A stretch of 64,000 nucleotides of DNA, from NCBI GenBank assembly GCA_014058105.1, contig JACGCM010001161.1:868001-932000 (forward strand). Reading direction: 5' to 3'. The notes beneath the pieces are model-generated. The model did not search any database and was not told the origin of the DNA. It worked only from the letters and a program-made list of their open reading frames with translations. The translations under genes were made by a program, and so were the position numbers. Positions 11,696-22,701 of the stretch are shown here, piece by piece. Positions within the stretch are counted from its first letter, which is position 1. Every line of letters begins with the position of its first letter. Source of the DNA: Kingdonia uniflora (Eukaryota; Streptophyta; Magnoliopsida; Ranunculales; Circaeasteraceae).

Positions 11696-12520
11696 ATGAA
11701 CAACAACAAAACTCGATCGAGTCGACCCGATGACGATTCGGGGTTCTCTAATGAGAGAGTTCTTATGTTAGTATTCGAATCCATCAATTGGGATCCTCAC
11801 GCACTCTGTTTAACAGCTTGCGTTAGCCGTAAACACCGTGCGGTAGCGAATCGTATATTGTGGAGGGACCTATGTGTATCTAGAGCACCTCGAATGGTAT
11901 CGGCATTGGTAAACGGTACCCAAAATGGCCGTGGGGGAGAATGGCACGCGCTAGCCAAGCTGTTATTCTTCTGCTGTGGCTCAGCTATGCCAAGTCAGCA
12001 TTTTAAGTTAGAGTCGCCTTTGCCGGGTCACTTTGCAAAGGCGTCGCGTTTTTCAAAGACGTCGGGCCAGAGTTTCTTAAGGAAGAGATGTGAAGGGGAT
12101 GTTTTATATGTGAGTGACCCTTGTGAACATGGAGTAGAGGCTGGTAATAATAATGGGGATGGTTTGGGGGTGTTTCGAGGGGTGTTTAAGGGCTTTCATA
12201 AGTCACGGACACGCGATTGGTTGATTAAACGTCGTGTTGATTTGGAGGAGAGGATTCGGTGTCCGTATTGTAGTGCACCAGTTTGGAGTATGACTAGAGC
12301 TGGGCTAGTGCCGATGAGTGCTTCTAAAAGACTTGGGTCACACCATGGTGGTCTTGAGTATTTTGTTTGTGTGAATGGCCATTTACATGGGATTTGTTGG
12401 CTTGTCCCGTTATCGTCCGATGGCGATGATATTACTGATGATGATAATGACGAGTATCGGAGTGGAACGTTGGAGAAAGGGAATTCAAGTGGAGAGGTTG
12501 TTTTGATTGCAATCCAGTGA
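11696..12520 (+). CDS. EDL3: EID1-like F-box protein (EDL3 type)
   Basis: This is an intronless gene of 274 aa. The N-terminal F-box is at residues about 18-60 (NERVLMLVFESINWDPHALC, then ACVSRKHRAVANRILWRDLC). The C-terminal half carries the EID1-family region with a Cys pair in RCPYCSAPVWSM, then SASKRLGSHHGGLEYFVC and VNGHLHGICWLVPLS. F-box proteins recruit targets to SCF ubiquitin ligases through ASK/SKP1. EDL3 in Arabidopsis acts in abscisic acid signalling and flowering, and the G-box-rich promoter here agrees. The start at 11696 is the first ATG after the TATA box. The tail is acidic (DDITDDDNDEY). Closest alternatives are EDL1/EDL2, but the length and tail favour EDL3. Confidence 0.85.
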   Translation: MNNNKTRSSRPDDDSGFSNERVLMLVFESINWDPHALCLTACVSRKHRAVANRILWRDLCVSRAPRMVSALVNGTQNGRGGEWHALAKLLFFCCGSAMPSQHFKLESPLPGHFAKASRFSKTSGQSFLRKRCEGDVLYVSDPCEHGVEAGNNNGDGLGVFRGVFKGFHKSRTRDWLIKRRVDLEERIRCPYCSAPVWSMTRAGLVPMSASKRLGSHHGGLEYFVCVNGHLHGICWLVPLSSDGDDITDDDNDEYRSGTLEKGNSSGEVVLIAIQ

Positions 12521-12736
12521 TGTAGTTTTGTTGTATGTACAAATGATATTGGGGGGTTTAGTTGTAAATAATAATACACATCTTCTTGATTTTGTCTTCT
12601 TTTTCTTTCTTGTTAATTCCTTTCTCGTATGTTGTAGTTTCTTACAAGCTATTCAAACTCAAGTAGCTGTGTACCAAACAAATGGCAGCTAGTGACATAT
12701 TTGCCAATGTGTTTTGTATTTTTCTATCAACACTTA

Positions 12737-14273
12737 TAGCATCTCTAGCAGTTGAAGAAATGGGTGTGGGTTGGGTTTTGTTGTCAGCTCACTCTCACAT
12801 TCCCAACCCACATTTTTGAGCTTCCAACAATTCAAAATTTCGGTGTGAGTTACTGACCTGGACAACTCAACCGGGTGAGGGGAGTTCACAGTACTTCAAA
12901 ATATTGTGCGGTGTTCTAAATACCGCCCGAATTTACCCCGCGATATTCATAACACCGCGTGGTATTTTGAAGTCTACAGTTTTATTGTGGTGTGGGATGA
13001 GATGGACAGGGATTGCGATGGTGAATTCAAATCGCGCGGTGTAATAAAGTATGCTTTTAACCCATTTAATATATATATATATATATATTAATAGTATAAT
13101 AACAACGGTAACCACAACGGCCTTGACTGCAGTATCCAATAGTACAGAGAAGCAAGAATAATGGAAACCATAGTCATATGAGAGAGCTGCGTCCAAATTG
13201 ACCACGACCTCGAGATATCTAAACGGGACAGTGTCGTTGGCCGTTTGGAACCATAAATGCCCCATCATGAAAATGATAAAAACACGAGCCACCGTACCGT
13301 CATTAGACCGATCATCTCTGACGGTCAAGTACTTTTTTAGATGTGCAATGCTGACGTTCTCACTATTTGTATTGTTGGATGTAATGCGAGAGAACAGTTT
13401 ATCGCCTCAGATAAAATACTCCATTGGTCGTCATACGACAATGGCGTAGAATTCTTGCCGATTGACAATGATGTAAGCATTGTGAAATCCAATGGAGTGA
13501 TGATCCCTATCTCCACACACGGGAAAAGAAAAGTCTGAGTAGTTTGAATTACCCAATTTGATCTCCATGAACTTCTTGAATATCTTCACCACGGGATCCC
13601 TTATTGTTTGAATCTTGACAATCGCGTTCCAAACTTTTTATAATCGTAGTGAATGTGTCGTGCGGGCGCATCGAATTGTGATTAAGTTCATTGAAGTATT
13701 TTGTCAAACACTTGATTAACGAAAATAACAAAGTCACCATTAAACAAAAACATACAGTGAGATCCTTGCCAGTATTAAATATATGCGTCACGCCATTGGG
13801 AGAGCAGTAATATACTGCAACAGTGAAATCTCTTATTAGTTTAGTTGCGATTGGCTTTAAATTTCTTCAATTTTTTTTAAATATAATCCGTCTTTTTTTC
13901 TTCTTCTGGACTTCGACCGAATTTGAATCTCTTGTCGTTATAAAATTAGGGGAACAACTTGGGTGTGGGTTTCCCCGTGGTATTTTCATTATATTGGGTT
14001 TGAGGTTGGTGATTTTTTGTTTTGTTTTGATATGAAGTTATAAGGGAACGATGAAAACAAATTGGGGAGGGAACGAAACAAAATTTTTGTCAACAGAATA
14101 AGCGGGCGGTGTTTTGAATAATGCGTGGTATTTTGAAGTCTGCTAATTTGAAGGAAAAAAAAAAAAAAAACACTTCAACTCAATTGCTGGAAGAGTTGTG
14201 TTTAGGTTGAGCTTTTATTTAATGAAATGGTGGACCAGGAGTCAGAGCTTACACTCAACTGCTAGAGATGCTC
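12737..14273. mobile_element. Non-autonomous PIF/Harbinger-like TIR element, 1.54 kb
   Basis: The left end reads AGCATCTCTAGCAGTTGA and the right end is its exact inverse complement. A TTA target duplication flanks it (12734-12736 and 14274-14276), the 3-bp T-W-A type of PIF/Harbinger. Inside, the ends share a direct repeat, GCGTGGTATTTTGAAGTCT, near 12957 and 14122, and a (TA)n run sits at 13068-13089. No transposase is seen; several ORFs inside (for example 12933-13328 minus) resemble nothing I know. Confidence 0.75.
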
Positions 14274-14495
14274 TTATCTTCTCAAGTTTTCTTAGCATTC
14301 TTTGTTGAATACCAACGGGTATGGACCATGCCCCCGTAATGTGGGTCACGACAGTTGATTATCCTCATCTTATTCGCATAATCAATATTTTAAGGGGGCC
14401 CTACAAACATTTTTTTTTCCCGATTTGTTCTTAATTTTTATTTATTTTATTCACATGTACACAAGTCGACTAAACTCAAAAGGAATATGCTTTTA

Positions 14496-14920
14496 GAGCA
14501 TCTCGAGAGTATTATTCGAACTTCGTGGTCTAAGAGGAGCATCTCCTAAAGTACCTCAATGAGTTGAGTAACAAAATCAAATTACAATTGAGTGAGGTTC
14601 AATTTTATCCAACAGTACCTTAGATAGTTTTCTCAACATCTGTTAAAATGTTGGGCGCCCATTTAATTTCTCAACAATATCCCACTCAGTTGTTTTTTAA
14701 TCAGTCTCCTAAGTGCTAGGCCCCCGATTTAGAATTCAAAAAACAAAAAACAATTGGTCTCCCAAACCTTAGTGGCCCGATTAGAAAAAAAAACAGACGC
14801 TCAACACTTGCGTGATCGCAATGTAAAAAAGCAAGGTTGTACCTTAGATAACAAGACTCAACCTTCCTTTATGAGGAGAAAAACCAAGTGATTGAGGTAC
14901 TATTGGAGGATGAAAATAAT
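14496..14920. repeat. Probable MITE with imperfect inverted ends
   Basis: AGTACCTCAATGAGTTG near 14550 is mirrored by ATTGAGGTACTATTGGAGG near 14891, and outer GAGCATCTC words are present on the left at 14496 and 14537. The ends could not be fixed and no clear target duplication was found, so the boundaries are approximate. Confidence 0.4.
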
Positions 14921-15476
14921 ACGTGGCACCTAAATACCAAGTGCACAATTTGGTGGAAGAGCTCAATCTCAAAGGTGAGACCCACCAGAACATACTTTAA
15001 AACTGGATTGAAAACCTCTTCAAAATAGACTTTAACCTCACTTTATGGACTCTGGGTACACAACAGATTCAGCGGCTATGATGAATACACGTAGACTAAA
15101 GTTAAGGTGCCACGACAAAATAATTTTCGCTTCAATCTTTTTATAAATTAACACCCCCCTTTGGATTACAGGGAGAATGACTTTGATTTTGGTAACGTTG
15201 AAGTGGTATGCTCTTTTAAGACCAGCTCAATGCAAGGATAGTAGGATGGTCTTCCGAAGTCCCTAATGAAAAATGTAAAAGGCCATTATCTTCGTTATTT
15301 AGCAAATAACATATCGACGTCTCATATCAGTCCTTATTTTTCTGATCACAAGAGACGTGTTCGGCGCTAATTTGAAAAAAATTTGAGAGAAACGAGGGAG
15401 CAAAGATTTCTCTCTCATATATTATAAACACGCCTTCTCTTCTTCTGAATTATTCGACCGTTAGATTTCAAAGAAA

Positions 15477-17912
15477 ATGGTGACTCTGAGAAGCTCTGCT
15501 CGAACCCTAGAGATTTCTAAACAAACCAAGAACAATGAGAACACCCAACCCACAGAGGAGTCGTATGAGCAGTGTAGAATCAAGAGGATCAAAGAAAACA
15601 TGGAGAGAATGGAGAAACTTGGAATTCAATCTCTCTCATTCAAACTTAAAACAGAGTTTCTCCCTCGAAAGCCTACTTCTCAAAGAAAAACCCCTTCTCA
15701 TTCTTCTCCTTTGCCCTCTTCCAGCCAGCCTCTTAGACGCTCTTCCAGGTACTCTCTCAGAGAATCTTGATTCTATGTTTTTGGTTGATTTTTAAGATTT
15801 TGGTAAACCCCATATTGTTAATTTCAAAATGGGGTTTTTCAGAAAGTTTTTTTTATTATTTATTTACTTCAAGTTGTAGAATAAATAATAAAATCCCCGG
15901 TTTCGATTAAGATTGGGGATATTAACATGGGAATAGTTATACTGTTAAGTGGAAGTTCTTAAGGAACTGAAGTTATTAGCATCATAGATTACTAACTATG
16001 TATTTTGGTATGATATTGATGAAGTTCTTTGCTGGGGTTTTAGGTTGCAGAATGTGACTCCCATTAGTTACTCAGAAGTACGTGGACCGAGAAGTAAAGA
16101 TATGTTGGAGGATACTATAGAGGGATTGGTTGAAGAAGGGTCAAAGCCGGAGATTTATACGGAAGAACATGAGAAATTGTTGGGTACTTGTGAGGAAAGT
16201 TGGACTTTGTTTGTAGATGGTTATGGTACAGACGGAAAGCGGATATATGATTCAGTAAAGGGGAAAACGTGTCACCAGTGCAGGTTAGTTATATTTTCTG
16301 GTATAGATTGTTGTGTAGGATATTCGTCTATTTCATAGTATATGGTTTGTTGTTATGATTCTTCTGTTAGGACTATGATCAATTACAAATTTACAATGTT
16401 CCTAAATGAAAATGTGCTTGATTGATTTCCACAGTTTTCTCTTTAAGCCTTAAACTATCCAATTGATGAGGTTACAGTGTTACATTTTGCATGAATATCA
16501 TCTACTGTATATATGTTTGAAAGAAGGCTGAGGATAAAATCTTGATTTTGCTACAAAGTTAGCTTTTAAATCACGAGTGAAAAGCTATAGGGCGTTCTTA
16601 TGCCAGGTGGGATCAAATGTAATTGCAGGATAACATGTAAAAATATAAATGGGGTTAGCCAATAGACCTCTTTTGCTATCAATTTGGGGTGTGGTAGTAG
16701 GCAGATTTTTTTGTTTGTTTATCTGTACTTATGTAACCATGGGTAGTTCTTTGGCAAAATTATCTTGTTAAATATTGTTTTAGGCCTATGCTATTTGTTC
16801 AAGCGTTGCTAACTGGTTTGGAAGAATAACATGTGCTTCATGACCTGTTTTGTGATAGATGTAATAATGAAATAAAATTGGAAAGTAGAACTAAATAAAT
16901 AATGCAGCATTCAGCAAGGAATTGTACTTTGAGATATTGTTAGGTTTTGATTAGTGCATAATAACTTTTGAATTGATGACAGAAAATATTGTCTTCGAGT
17001 ACATTTGCAAAACGATTTGACTATGTTTATAACTAGTTTTTTATGGCAGGACTGAGCCCATTATTTGAAATAAGCTGGTAAGGATTCACTTCTGGCTTCT
17101 ATAAATAACAATTCGATGATATTACCAACTGCTCATCTATCCTTACCATTTCTTTAGCAGTGATTCTGTTATGCCTTAGAAATTGCTCCAAGCTAAATTG
17201 CTTTTCTTAAGTAATAATTTGGTCCTTTTTCAGGCAGAAAACTCTTGGCTACCATACACATTGCAGCACATGCAACCTTGTCCAAGGGCAGTTCTGCGGA
17301 GATTGCTTGTACATGAGGTAATCTATTTGTGAGATAATTAGAAAAAAGTTGTCCATCTTTTTGTGAACCAGCGCACCGATTTAATCAGTATGTTGGATGA
17401 ATCTGTTTGGAGAGAATCGAGGATGCTTTTAAATTACTGGAAGAAAAAAGTATTTTTATTAACTTCCTCTATCTGTTTGCAGATACGGTGAACATGTGCT
17501 AGAAGTGAAGAAGAATCCTTCCTGGATTTGCCCACCCTGTCGCGGAATTTGCAACTGCAGCTTATGCAGACATGCAAAAGGATGGGCTCCCACTGGTACC
17601 CTCTATAGAAAAGTAAGCTTATTACTTGCACGTATTTTTTTTTTCTTTTTTTCTAACAACATAATTGAAAATCAGGACAAGAAGATTAACTGAACCGTAT
17701 TTATTTGCCAGATATCAAAACTAGGCTTCAAATCCGTCGCACATTATCTTATTCAAACACGACGTGCTCTGACTGATTCAGAGAAAGAACAACCAGTTTC
17801 TGCAAAGAGATCTCTACCATTTGAAGATAAGGAAGAGTTCTATGAGAAGAAAGATTTTCTCTGCTCAGATGAACCTGGACTTAAAAAAAGCCAGAGTTCT
17901 GATAGCCGTTGA
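15477..17912 (+). CDS. CDCA7-like zinc-finger protein (4-CXXC domain)
   Basis: Five exons with GT-AG borders: 15477-15748, 16044-16283, 17234-17317, 17483-17612 and 17712-17912, giving 308 aa. The N-terminus is basic (RRSSRLQNVTPISYSE, the typical CDCA7 entry). The zinc-finger domain from residue about 166 has CHQC (C167, C170), CSTC, CGDC, CPPC and CNCSLC, followed by RHAKGWAPTGTLYRK. In animals CDCA7 partners the remodeler HELLS; plant homologs are linked to DDM1 and maintenance of DNA methylation in heterochromatin. The protein should be nuclear. All exon phases join cleanly, so the gene looks intact. The first methionine follows a pyrimidine-rich leader. Which plant paralog it is cannot be told from sequence alone. 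Confidence 0.88.
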
Positions 17913-18961
17913 AGACCTTTCTCTTCATTTTTGTTGCAGCAATTTTTGGAAGCAGGCACTGTAAAATATGTTGAAGCAAGCACTGTTTTGGGAATGTGCT
18001 GCTACTTGTGGATTGCTTCCTATTTTTGTAGATCTACAAATTTTGCTGCATTAACATGAAACTTTCGAATTACTTGTGTTGAAGTAAATTTCTAAATTTT
18101 TGTGGGTACACGGTAGCGTTTATTCTTGTTTTAAATCGTATATTATAACTATCCATATATGAAACCAGTAGATTTTGTTTGCAAGATAGATAGTTTTTGA
18201 AAATTTTTGTTGCTCATAACTTGTTTCAGAAGAAAAAAGAGAGGGTAAAAGTATGACATTTGTGGAAAAGGCGAAGAAAGAAAGAATGAGAAATAAATGA
18301 AAGATGTCAGATGGTATGGCATTTTTGTTGTTGTAAGAACATATGGAGTGAGTAAAAAAAAAAATAGCAGTTGGGGCAATCAATGTAGGCATCTTCTGTT
18401 ATTGTTTCATTGAAGTAAATGAGCATTTAATTGTATTGTGTTGTAGAGAGAGAGAGAGAGAGAGAGAGGGTGGTAGTTGGAGCTGCAATTTTCACCAGTT
18501 CTAGGTATGTTTGTGAGCTCATGTTGAGAGGAACCTCCTTTTAGAGCTTTTATGAGTCTGGGGTCTCTCTGTTTTCAATTGGTGGGGGCTTAATTTGGAG
18601 TTTCTATAATTTATATGGTTGTGTCTTTGATGTGTTTGATATTATGATTCTGAGATTTTTGAGGTGTGGGGTTTTGATTCAATTTGAAGTTTTTGGCTCT
18701 TGGGGGTAGCTAAAGTCAGTTTTTTTTTCCCATCTCCTTAAACATTCTCTTGCTTTGATTGTGCAAAGTGTTGTGGGTTTGAATGTTTTTTTGATAAAGT
18801 AAAGTTTCCTCTCATGAGTTAAAGCTCACAATCTCTTACTCCTTAAATTGGGGTTTTTGATTGATTTTGGTAAAGCTCATCACTTTCGTTTTAACTTTGT
18901 TTGTTGAGCTATAGTTTGATGAGGTAAAACTTGGTGTTTGTCTGTTGAGTTGGTCTGTGTT
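17913..18961. other. Intergenic stretch and leader of the MOCOS-like gene
   Basis: It contains a (GA)n run at about 18446-18469 and long T-rich sequence consistent with a 5' leader, possibly with a leader intron. TGTGTTATGCAG just at the start codon looks like a splice acceptor. No other gene is seen. Confidence 0.4.
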
Positions 18962-21490
18962 ATGCAGATTTCATTATGGAAACATATATCTCATTGTATT
19001 GCTATGATCATGGTCAAGAAGAGCAAAAGGAGAGATGGGTCTGGGGGTAAACTAAAAGAAGATAAGATTAGAGAAGCTCTTCATGAAGCTTCGGAAGACG
19101 GGTCTCTTGTTAAGTCTAGGAACATTGATTCAGACTCATTTTCTAATCTTGATGGGAGCATTGAGCAATCAAGGTCACTTGCTAGGCTTCACGCGGAGAG
19201 GGAGTTTCTTCGGGCAACTTCCCTTGCGGCAGAGAGAACATTTGAATCCGAAGATTCTATCCCTGACTTGCATGAATCTTTCTCCAAGTTCCTCACAATG
19301 TACCCAAAGTTCCAATCTTCCGAGAGGATTGATCAGCTGAGGTCTGACGAGTATGAACACCTTTCAGATTTGGTAACCAAGGTATGTTTAGATTATTGTG
19401 GATTTGGGTTATTTTCATATCTTCAATCGCTTCAATGTTGGGAGTCATCAGCGTTTAGTTTATCAGAAATAACTGTAAACTTAAGTAACCATGCTCTATA
19501 TGGGGGTGCTGAAGAAGGCACTGCTGAACACGATATTAAAAGTAGGATAATGGATTATTTGAACATTCCTGAGAACGAATATGGCATTGTCTTTACAGTT
19601 AGTCGAGGATCCGCTTTTAAATTGCTTGCCGAATCCTACCCGTTTAAAGCAAACAAGAAGTTGTTAACGATGTTTGATTATGAGAGTCAATCAGTGAATT
19701 GGATGGCTCAAAGAGCTAAAGAAAAAGGTGCTAAAACCCTTAGTGCATGGTTTAAATGGCCAACATTGAAACTTTGCTCCACAGATATGAAAAAGCAGAT
19801 TTCAAACAAGAAGAGAAGGAAGAAAGACTCTGCGGTTGGGCTTTTTGTGTTTCCTGTTCAATCTAGAGTTACGGGAGCCAAGTATTCATATCAGTGGATG
19901 GCACTAGCTCAGCAGAACAACTGGCATGTTCTGCTCGATGCCGGATCATTGGGTCCGAAAGACATGGACTCGCTCGGGCTCTCCCTTTTCCGTCCAGATT
20001 TTATAGTAACTTCATTTTATCGGGTTTTTGGGTCTGATCCATCAGGTTTTGGGTGCCTTCTTATCAAGAAATCTGTGATGGCTAGCCTGCAAAACCAGTC
20101 TGGGGTTGCTGGCTCTGGAGTTGTACGGATTGTTCCGGTTTTCCCACAATATTTGAGTGATTCCATCGGCGAAATAGATGGTTTTGAGGGAATTCATGAT
20201 GAAGCGCTTGATGGGAATGAGGTATTAGAGCCTGGAAGTCGACATGGATCACAGTTTCCTGCTTTTTCCGGTGCATACACATCCACTCAGGTGAGAGATG
20301 TGTTTAATACTGAGATTAATCAAGATAACAGCTCTGACAAGGATGGGGCGAGTGCTGTTTTGGAGGATTCAGGGAGCATTTCATTCGGGGAGGTCTTGAA
20401 GAGCCCAGTTTTCAGTGAAGATGGGTCATCAGATAATTCATTATGGATTGATTTAGGTTATAGCCCATTTGGTTCTGACAATGCGCAAAAGTTAGACTCT
20501 CAGTTACCTCCCTCTTGGTTTACTGGCAGGAAAAACCGGAACCGTGTTTCTCCTAAACTCACATCAAATAAAGATTATGTGTTATCTTTTGACACAGCTG
20601 TGTTATCTGCCCATGTTAAGGAAGTTCCCGAAGAGGTTGAGTTAACAGAAAAAGATCCAGGGGAGATTCAGGAAGAATCTATGACTAGAAAAGAACCGAA
20701 TTTTAGTGGGTCTAAGTTGAGTTACACTATAAATAGCCACGAATGCAGCTCAATCTCTGAAATATGTCAAGATACAAGAGAAAGTGCTATAAGGAGAGAG
20801 ACAGAAGGCGACTTTAGGCTATTGGGAAGGAGAGAAGGACGTGTTAGTCATAGTCATACATTTGAGCCTGGGGAAGTTTCTATGACAACCATTGGTGATT
20901 ATAGTCACTTAGCGAGTGAAGGAGAAGATGACTATGACCAAGAGTGCAGTAGAAGAGAACCCGAGATAATATGCCGTCATCTTGACCACGTGAACATGTT
21001 AGGTCTCAATAAAACTACTCTCAGACTGCGTTATTTGATCAATTGGCTCGTTACTTCATTACTTCAACTGCGACTAGCTGATTCAGATGGAGGTCCTGGA
21101 AGCCCTCTCATTCAAATATACGGCCCAAAAATCAAATATGAAAGGGGTGCTTCGATTGCTTTTAATGTGAGAGATAGTAATGGAGTTCTGATAAATCCTG
21201 AAATTGTTCAAAAACTAGCGGAGAAAAAGGGGATCTCTCTTGGCGTTGGTTTTCTTAGTCATATTCGTATTGTGGACAACACGGAAGAGAGCAGAGGGGA
21301 ATTAAATTTGGATGATAAGAATGAATGTATTGGATTTGAGGTTGTTACAACATCTCTCGGCTTTCTTACCAACTTCGAAGATGTATATAGGATGTGGGTT
21401 TTTGTTGCTAAGTTTCTCAACCCTACCTTTCTTGAGCAAGAGCAAGAGCAAGAAGGATTACAGACTGTCCCAGAGAATTCAGTAATGTAA
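18962..21490 (+). CDS. Molybdenum cofactor sulfurase-like protein (PLP-transferase fold)
   Basis: Single-exon ORF of 842 aa. I start at the ATG at 18962 ([12 protein letters not shown]) because Arabidopsis relatives such as At2g23520 begin with a similar SLWK-SHC block. The PLP-transferase fold spans residues about 120-400: [35 protein letters not shown], then [20 protein letters not shown] (D326 would contact the pyridine ring). The place of the Schiff-base lysine holds arginine, R354, in [16 protein letters not shown] low-complexity Ser/Glu-rich region (about 420-660) follows, then a conserved C-terminal block ([20 protein letters not shown]). It lacks the MOSC domain of ABA3. The biochemical role is unknown; enzyme activity is doubtful. 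The gene looks intact. Confidence 0.85.
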   Translation: MQISLWKHISHCIAMIMVKKSKRRDGSGGKLKEDKIREALHEASEDGSLVKSRNIDSDSFSNLDGSIEQSRSLARLHAEREFLRATSLAAERTFESEDSIPDLHESFSKFLTMYPKFQSSERIDQLRSDEYEHLSDLVTKVCLDYCGFGLFSYLQSLQCWESSAFSLSEITVNLSNHALYGGAEEGTAEHDIKSRIMDYLNIPENEYGIVFTVSRGSAFKLLAESYPFKANKKLLTMFDYESQSVNWMAQRAKEKGAKTLSAWFKWPTLKLCSTDMKKQISNKKRRKKDSAVGLFVFPVQSRVTGAKYSYQWMALAQQNNWHVLLDAGSLGPKDMDSLGLSLFRPDFIVTSFYRVFGSDPSGFGCLLIKKSVMASLQNQSGVAGSGVVRIVPVFPQYLSDSIGEIDGFEGIHDEALDGNEVLEPGSRHGSQFPAFSGAYTSTQVRDVFNTEINQDNSSDKDGASAVLEDSGSISFGEVLKSPVFSEDGSSDNSLWIDLGYSPFGSDNAQKLDSQLPPSWFTGRKNRNRVSPKLTSNKDYVLSFDTAVLSAHVKEVPEEVELTEKDPGEIQEESMTRKEPNFSGSKLSYTINSHECSSISEICQDTRESAIRRETEGDFRLLGRREGRVSHSHTFEPGEVSMTTIGDYSHLASEGEDDYDQECSRREPEIICRHLDHVNMLGLNKTTLRLRYLINWLVTSLLQLRLADSDGGPGSPLIQIYGPKIKYERGASIAFNVRDSNGVLINPEIVQKLAEKKGISLGVGFLSHIRIVDNTEESRGELNLDDKNECIGFEVVTTSLGFLTNFEDVYRMWVFVAKFLNPTFLEQEQEQEGLQTVPENSVM

Positions 21491-22701
21491 GATTTCGCGC
21501 TCTGCATCATCCATAGTTTACCAAAACACAACTGGGAGGTGTGGTATTTTTGTTTGGGAGTTCTTTAGACTTATACCCTATGTATTGTTATGAAATTAGC
21601 ATTAACCTCGTCAGAATTTGGACTAAAATCTTTCTATTTTGAGGGAATATGTTTAAATCGGCCAGGATCAGTCTAATTTCATAAGAATACATTGTTTTCT
21701 GTAGTCTAAGTCATGTATATATTTCTTCATTGTGAGCTTTGTTCTTGTATTCTTACTTCTTGTACATTTTTTTGTATTTACCACTGGACTTGTATAAACC
21801 CTCGGTTTGTCAGTCCCACTTCTTGTAAGGAGATATTGGAGAAATATAATTTAAAGGAGATACGGTGTAGATGCATAAAAATTACTGGGGAGGTTTCATA
21901 TGATATATCTCACATCATTTTGCACTACATTAGAGAATTGCATGAGCTTTATGTTCGTTTTTGTTTGCCATGAAGATAATCTACTTCTTCAAGTTTTTTG
22001 TATAATGGGGCTCACTCACCTAGTGCCTTTGAGGGTTTCTGAAAGTATGGGAGCACCACCATCCTTCTCTGATTAACCCTTTCTCCCCACCCTAATGCGC
22101 ATACGACCTCCCTTCACAATCTCTCTCAGGTTGAATAAGCGCGTACTCATTCGTTCTTCGACCACGAGATTTGGGTTCCAATGTTAAAAATTGATTGAGC
22201 AGACATAGACCCGGAAGCAGGAAATATGAACTCGGCCTTAACAATCTTCAACCAAAGGTATTAAAACCTTTGTTTGAAAAAAAACAAGTCTGAAGTCTGA
22301 AGTCTGAACCTCTGTAAGTACGGACTCTGAAATTTGATGAATCACATCTCAGAGATGATGATGATGATTTACATTATTAAAGAACAAGTACTACAAACCA
22401 TCTTTCAAACCAAAGACCACTCTTCAATCTCTGACTCTGGTAAGTACAAACTAAACACTCCCACCTTTTGTAGTTTTCAAAACCTTCATTTTTTTTTCTC
22501 ACTTCTTTTGATTCTCATTGTAGGTTTTCTCACCTCTCAACATTACTACTACTCTCTAAGTTCTTCCTATCTGTATGTACCCTTTGATTCAAGTACTCAT
22601 TTAGTTAGTTTTTTTTTTTTTTTTGATGTTGTAATTAGGGGTTGAGAGAGAGAGAGAGAGAGAGGGAGATAGTACAAAGGGGGTATTTTGTTTGGTGAGA
22701 A
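21491..22701. other. Intergenic stretch with leader of the B3 gene
   Basis: It holds the 3' UTR of the MOCOS-like gene, unrecognised AT-rich sequence, and a (GA)n run at about 22644-22667 just before the B3 gene start. I see no gene or clear transposon here. Confidence 0.4.

Noticed and set aside
12933..13328. 131-aa minus-strand ORF inside the PIF-like element
   Set aside because: Partly built on a (TA)n repeat and without recognisable motifs; probably chance.
15355..15375. TTCGGCGC as an E2F site in the CDCA7-like promoter
   Set aside because: It differs from the TTTSSCGC consensus and is a single site; E2F control is plausible from family knowledge only.
18938..18961. Upstream TTG start extending the MOCOS-like ORF by eight residues
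   Set aside because: It is not an ATG, and the relatives begin near the ATG at 18962.
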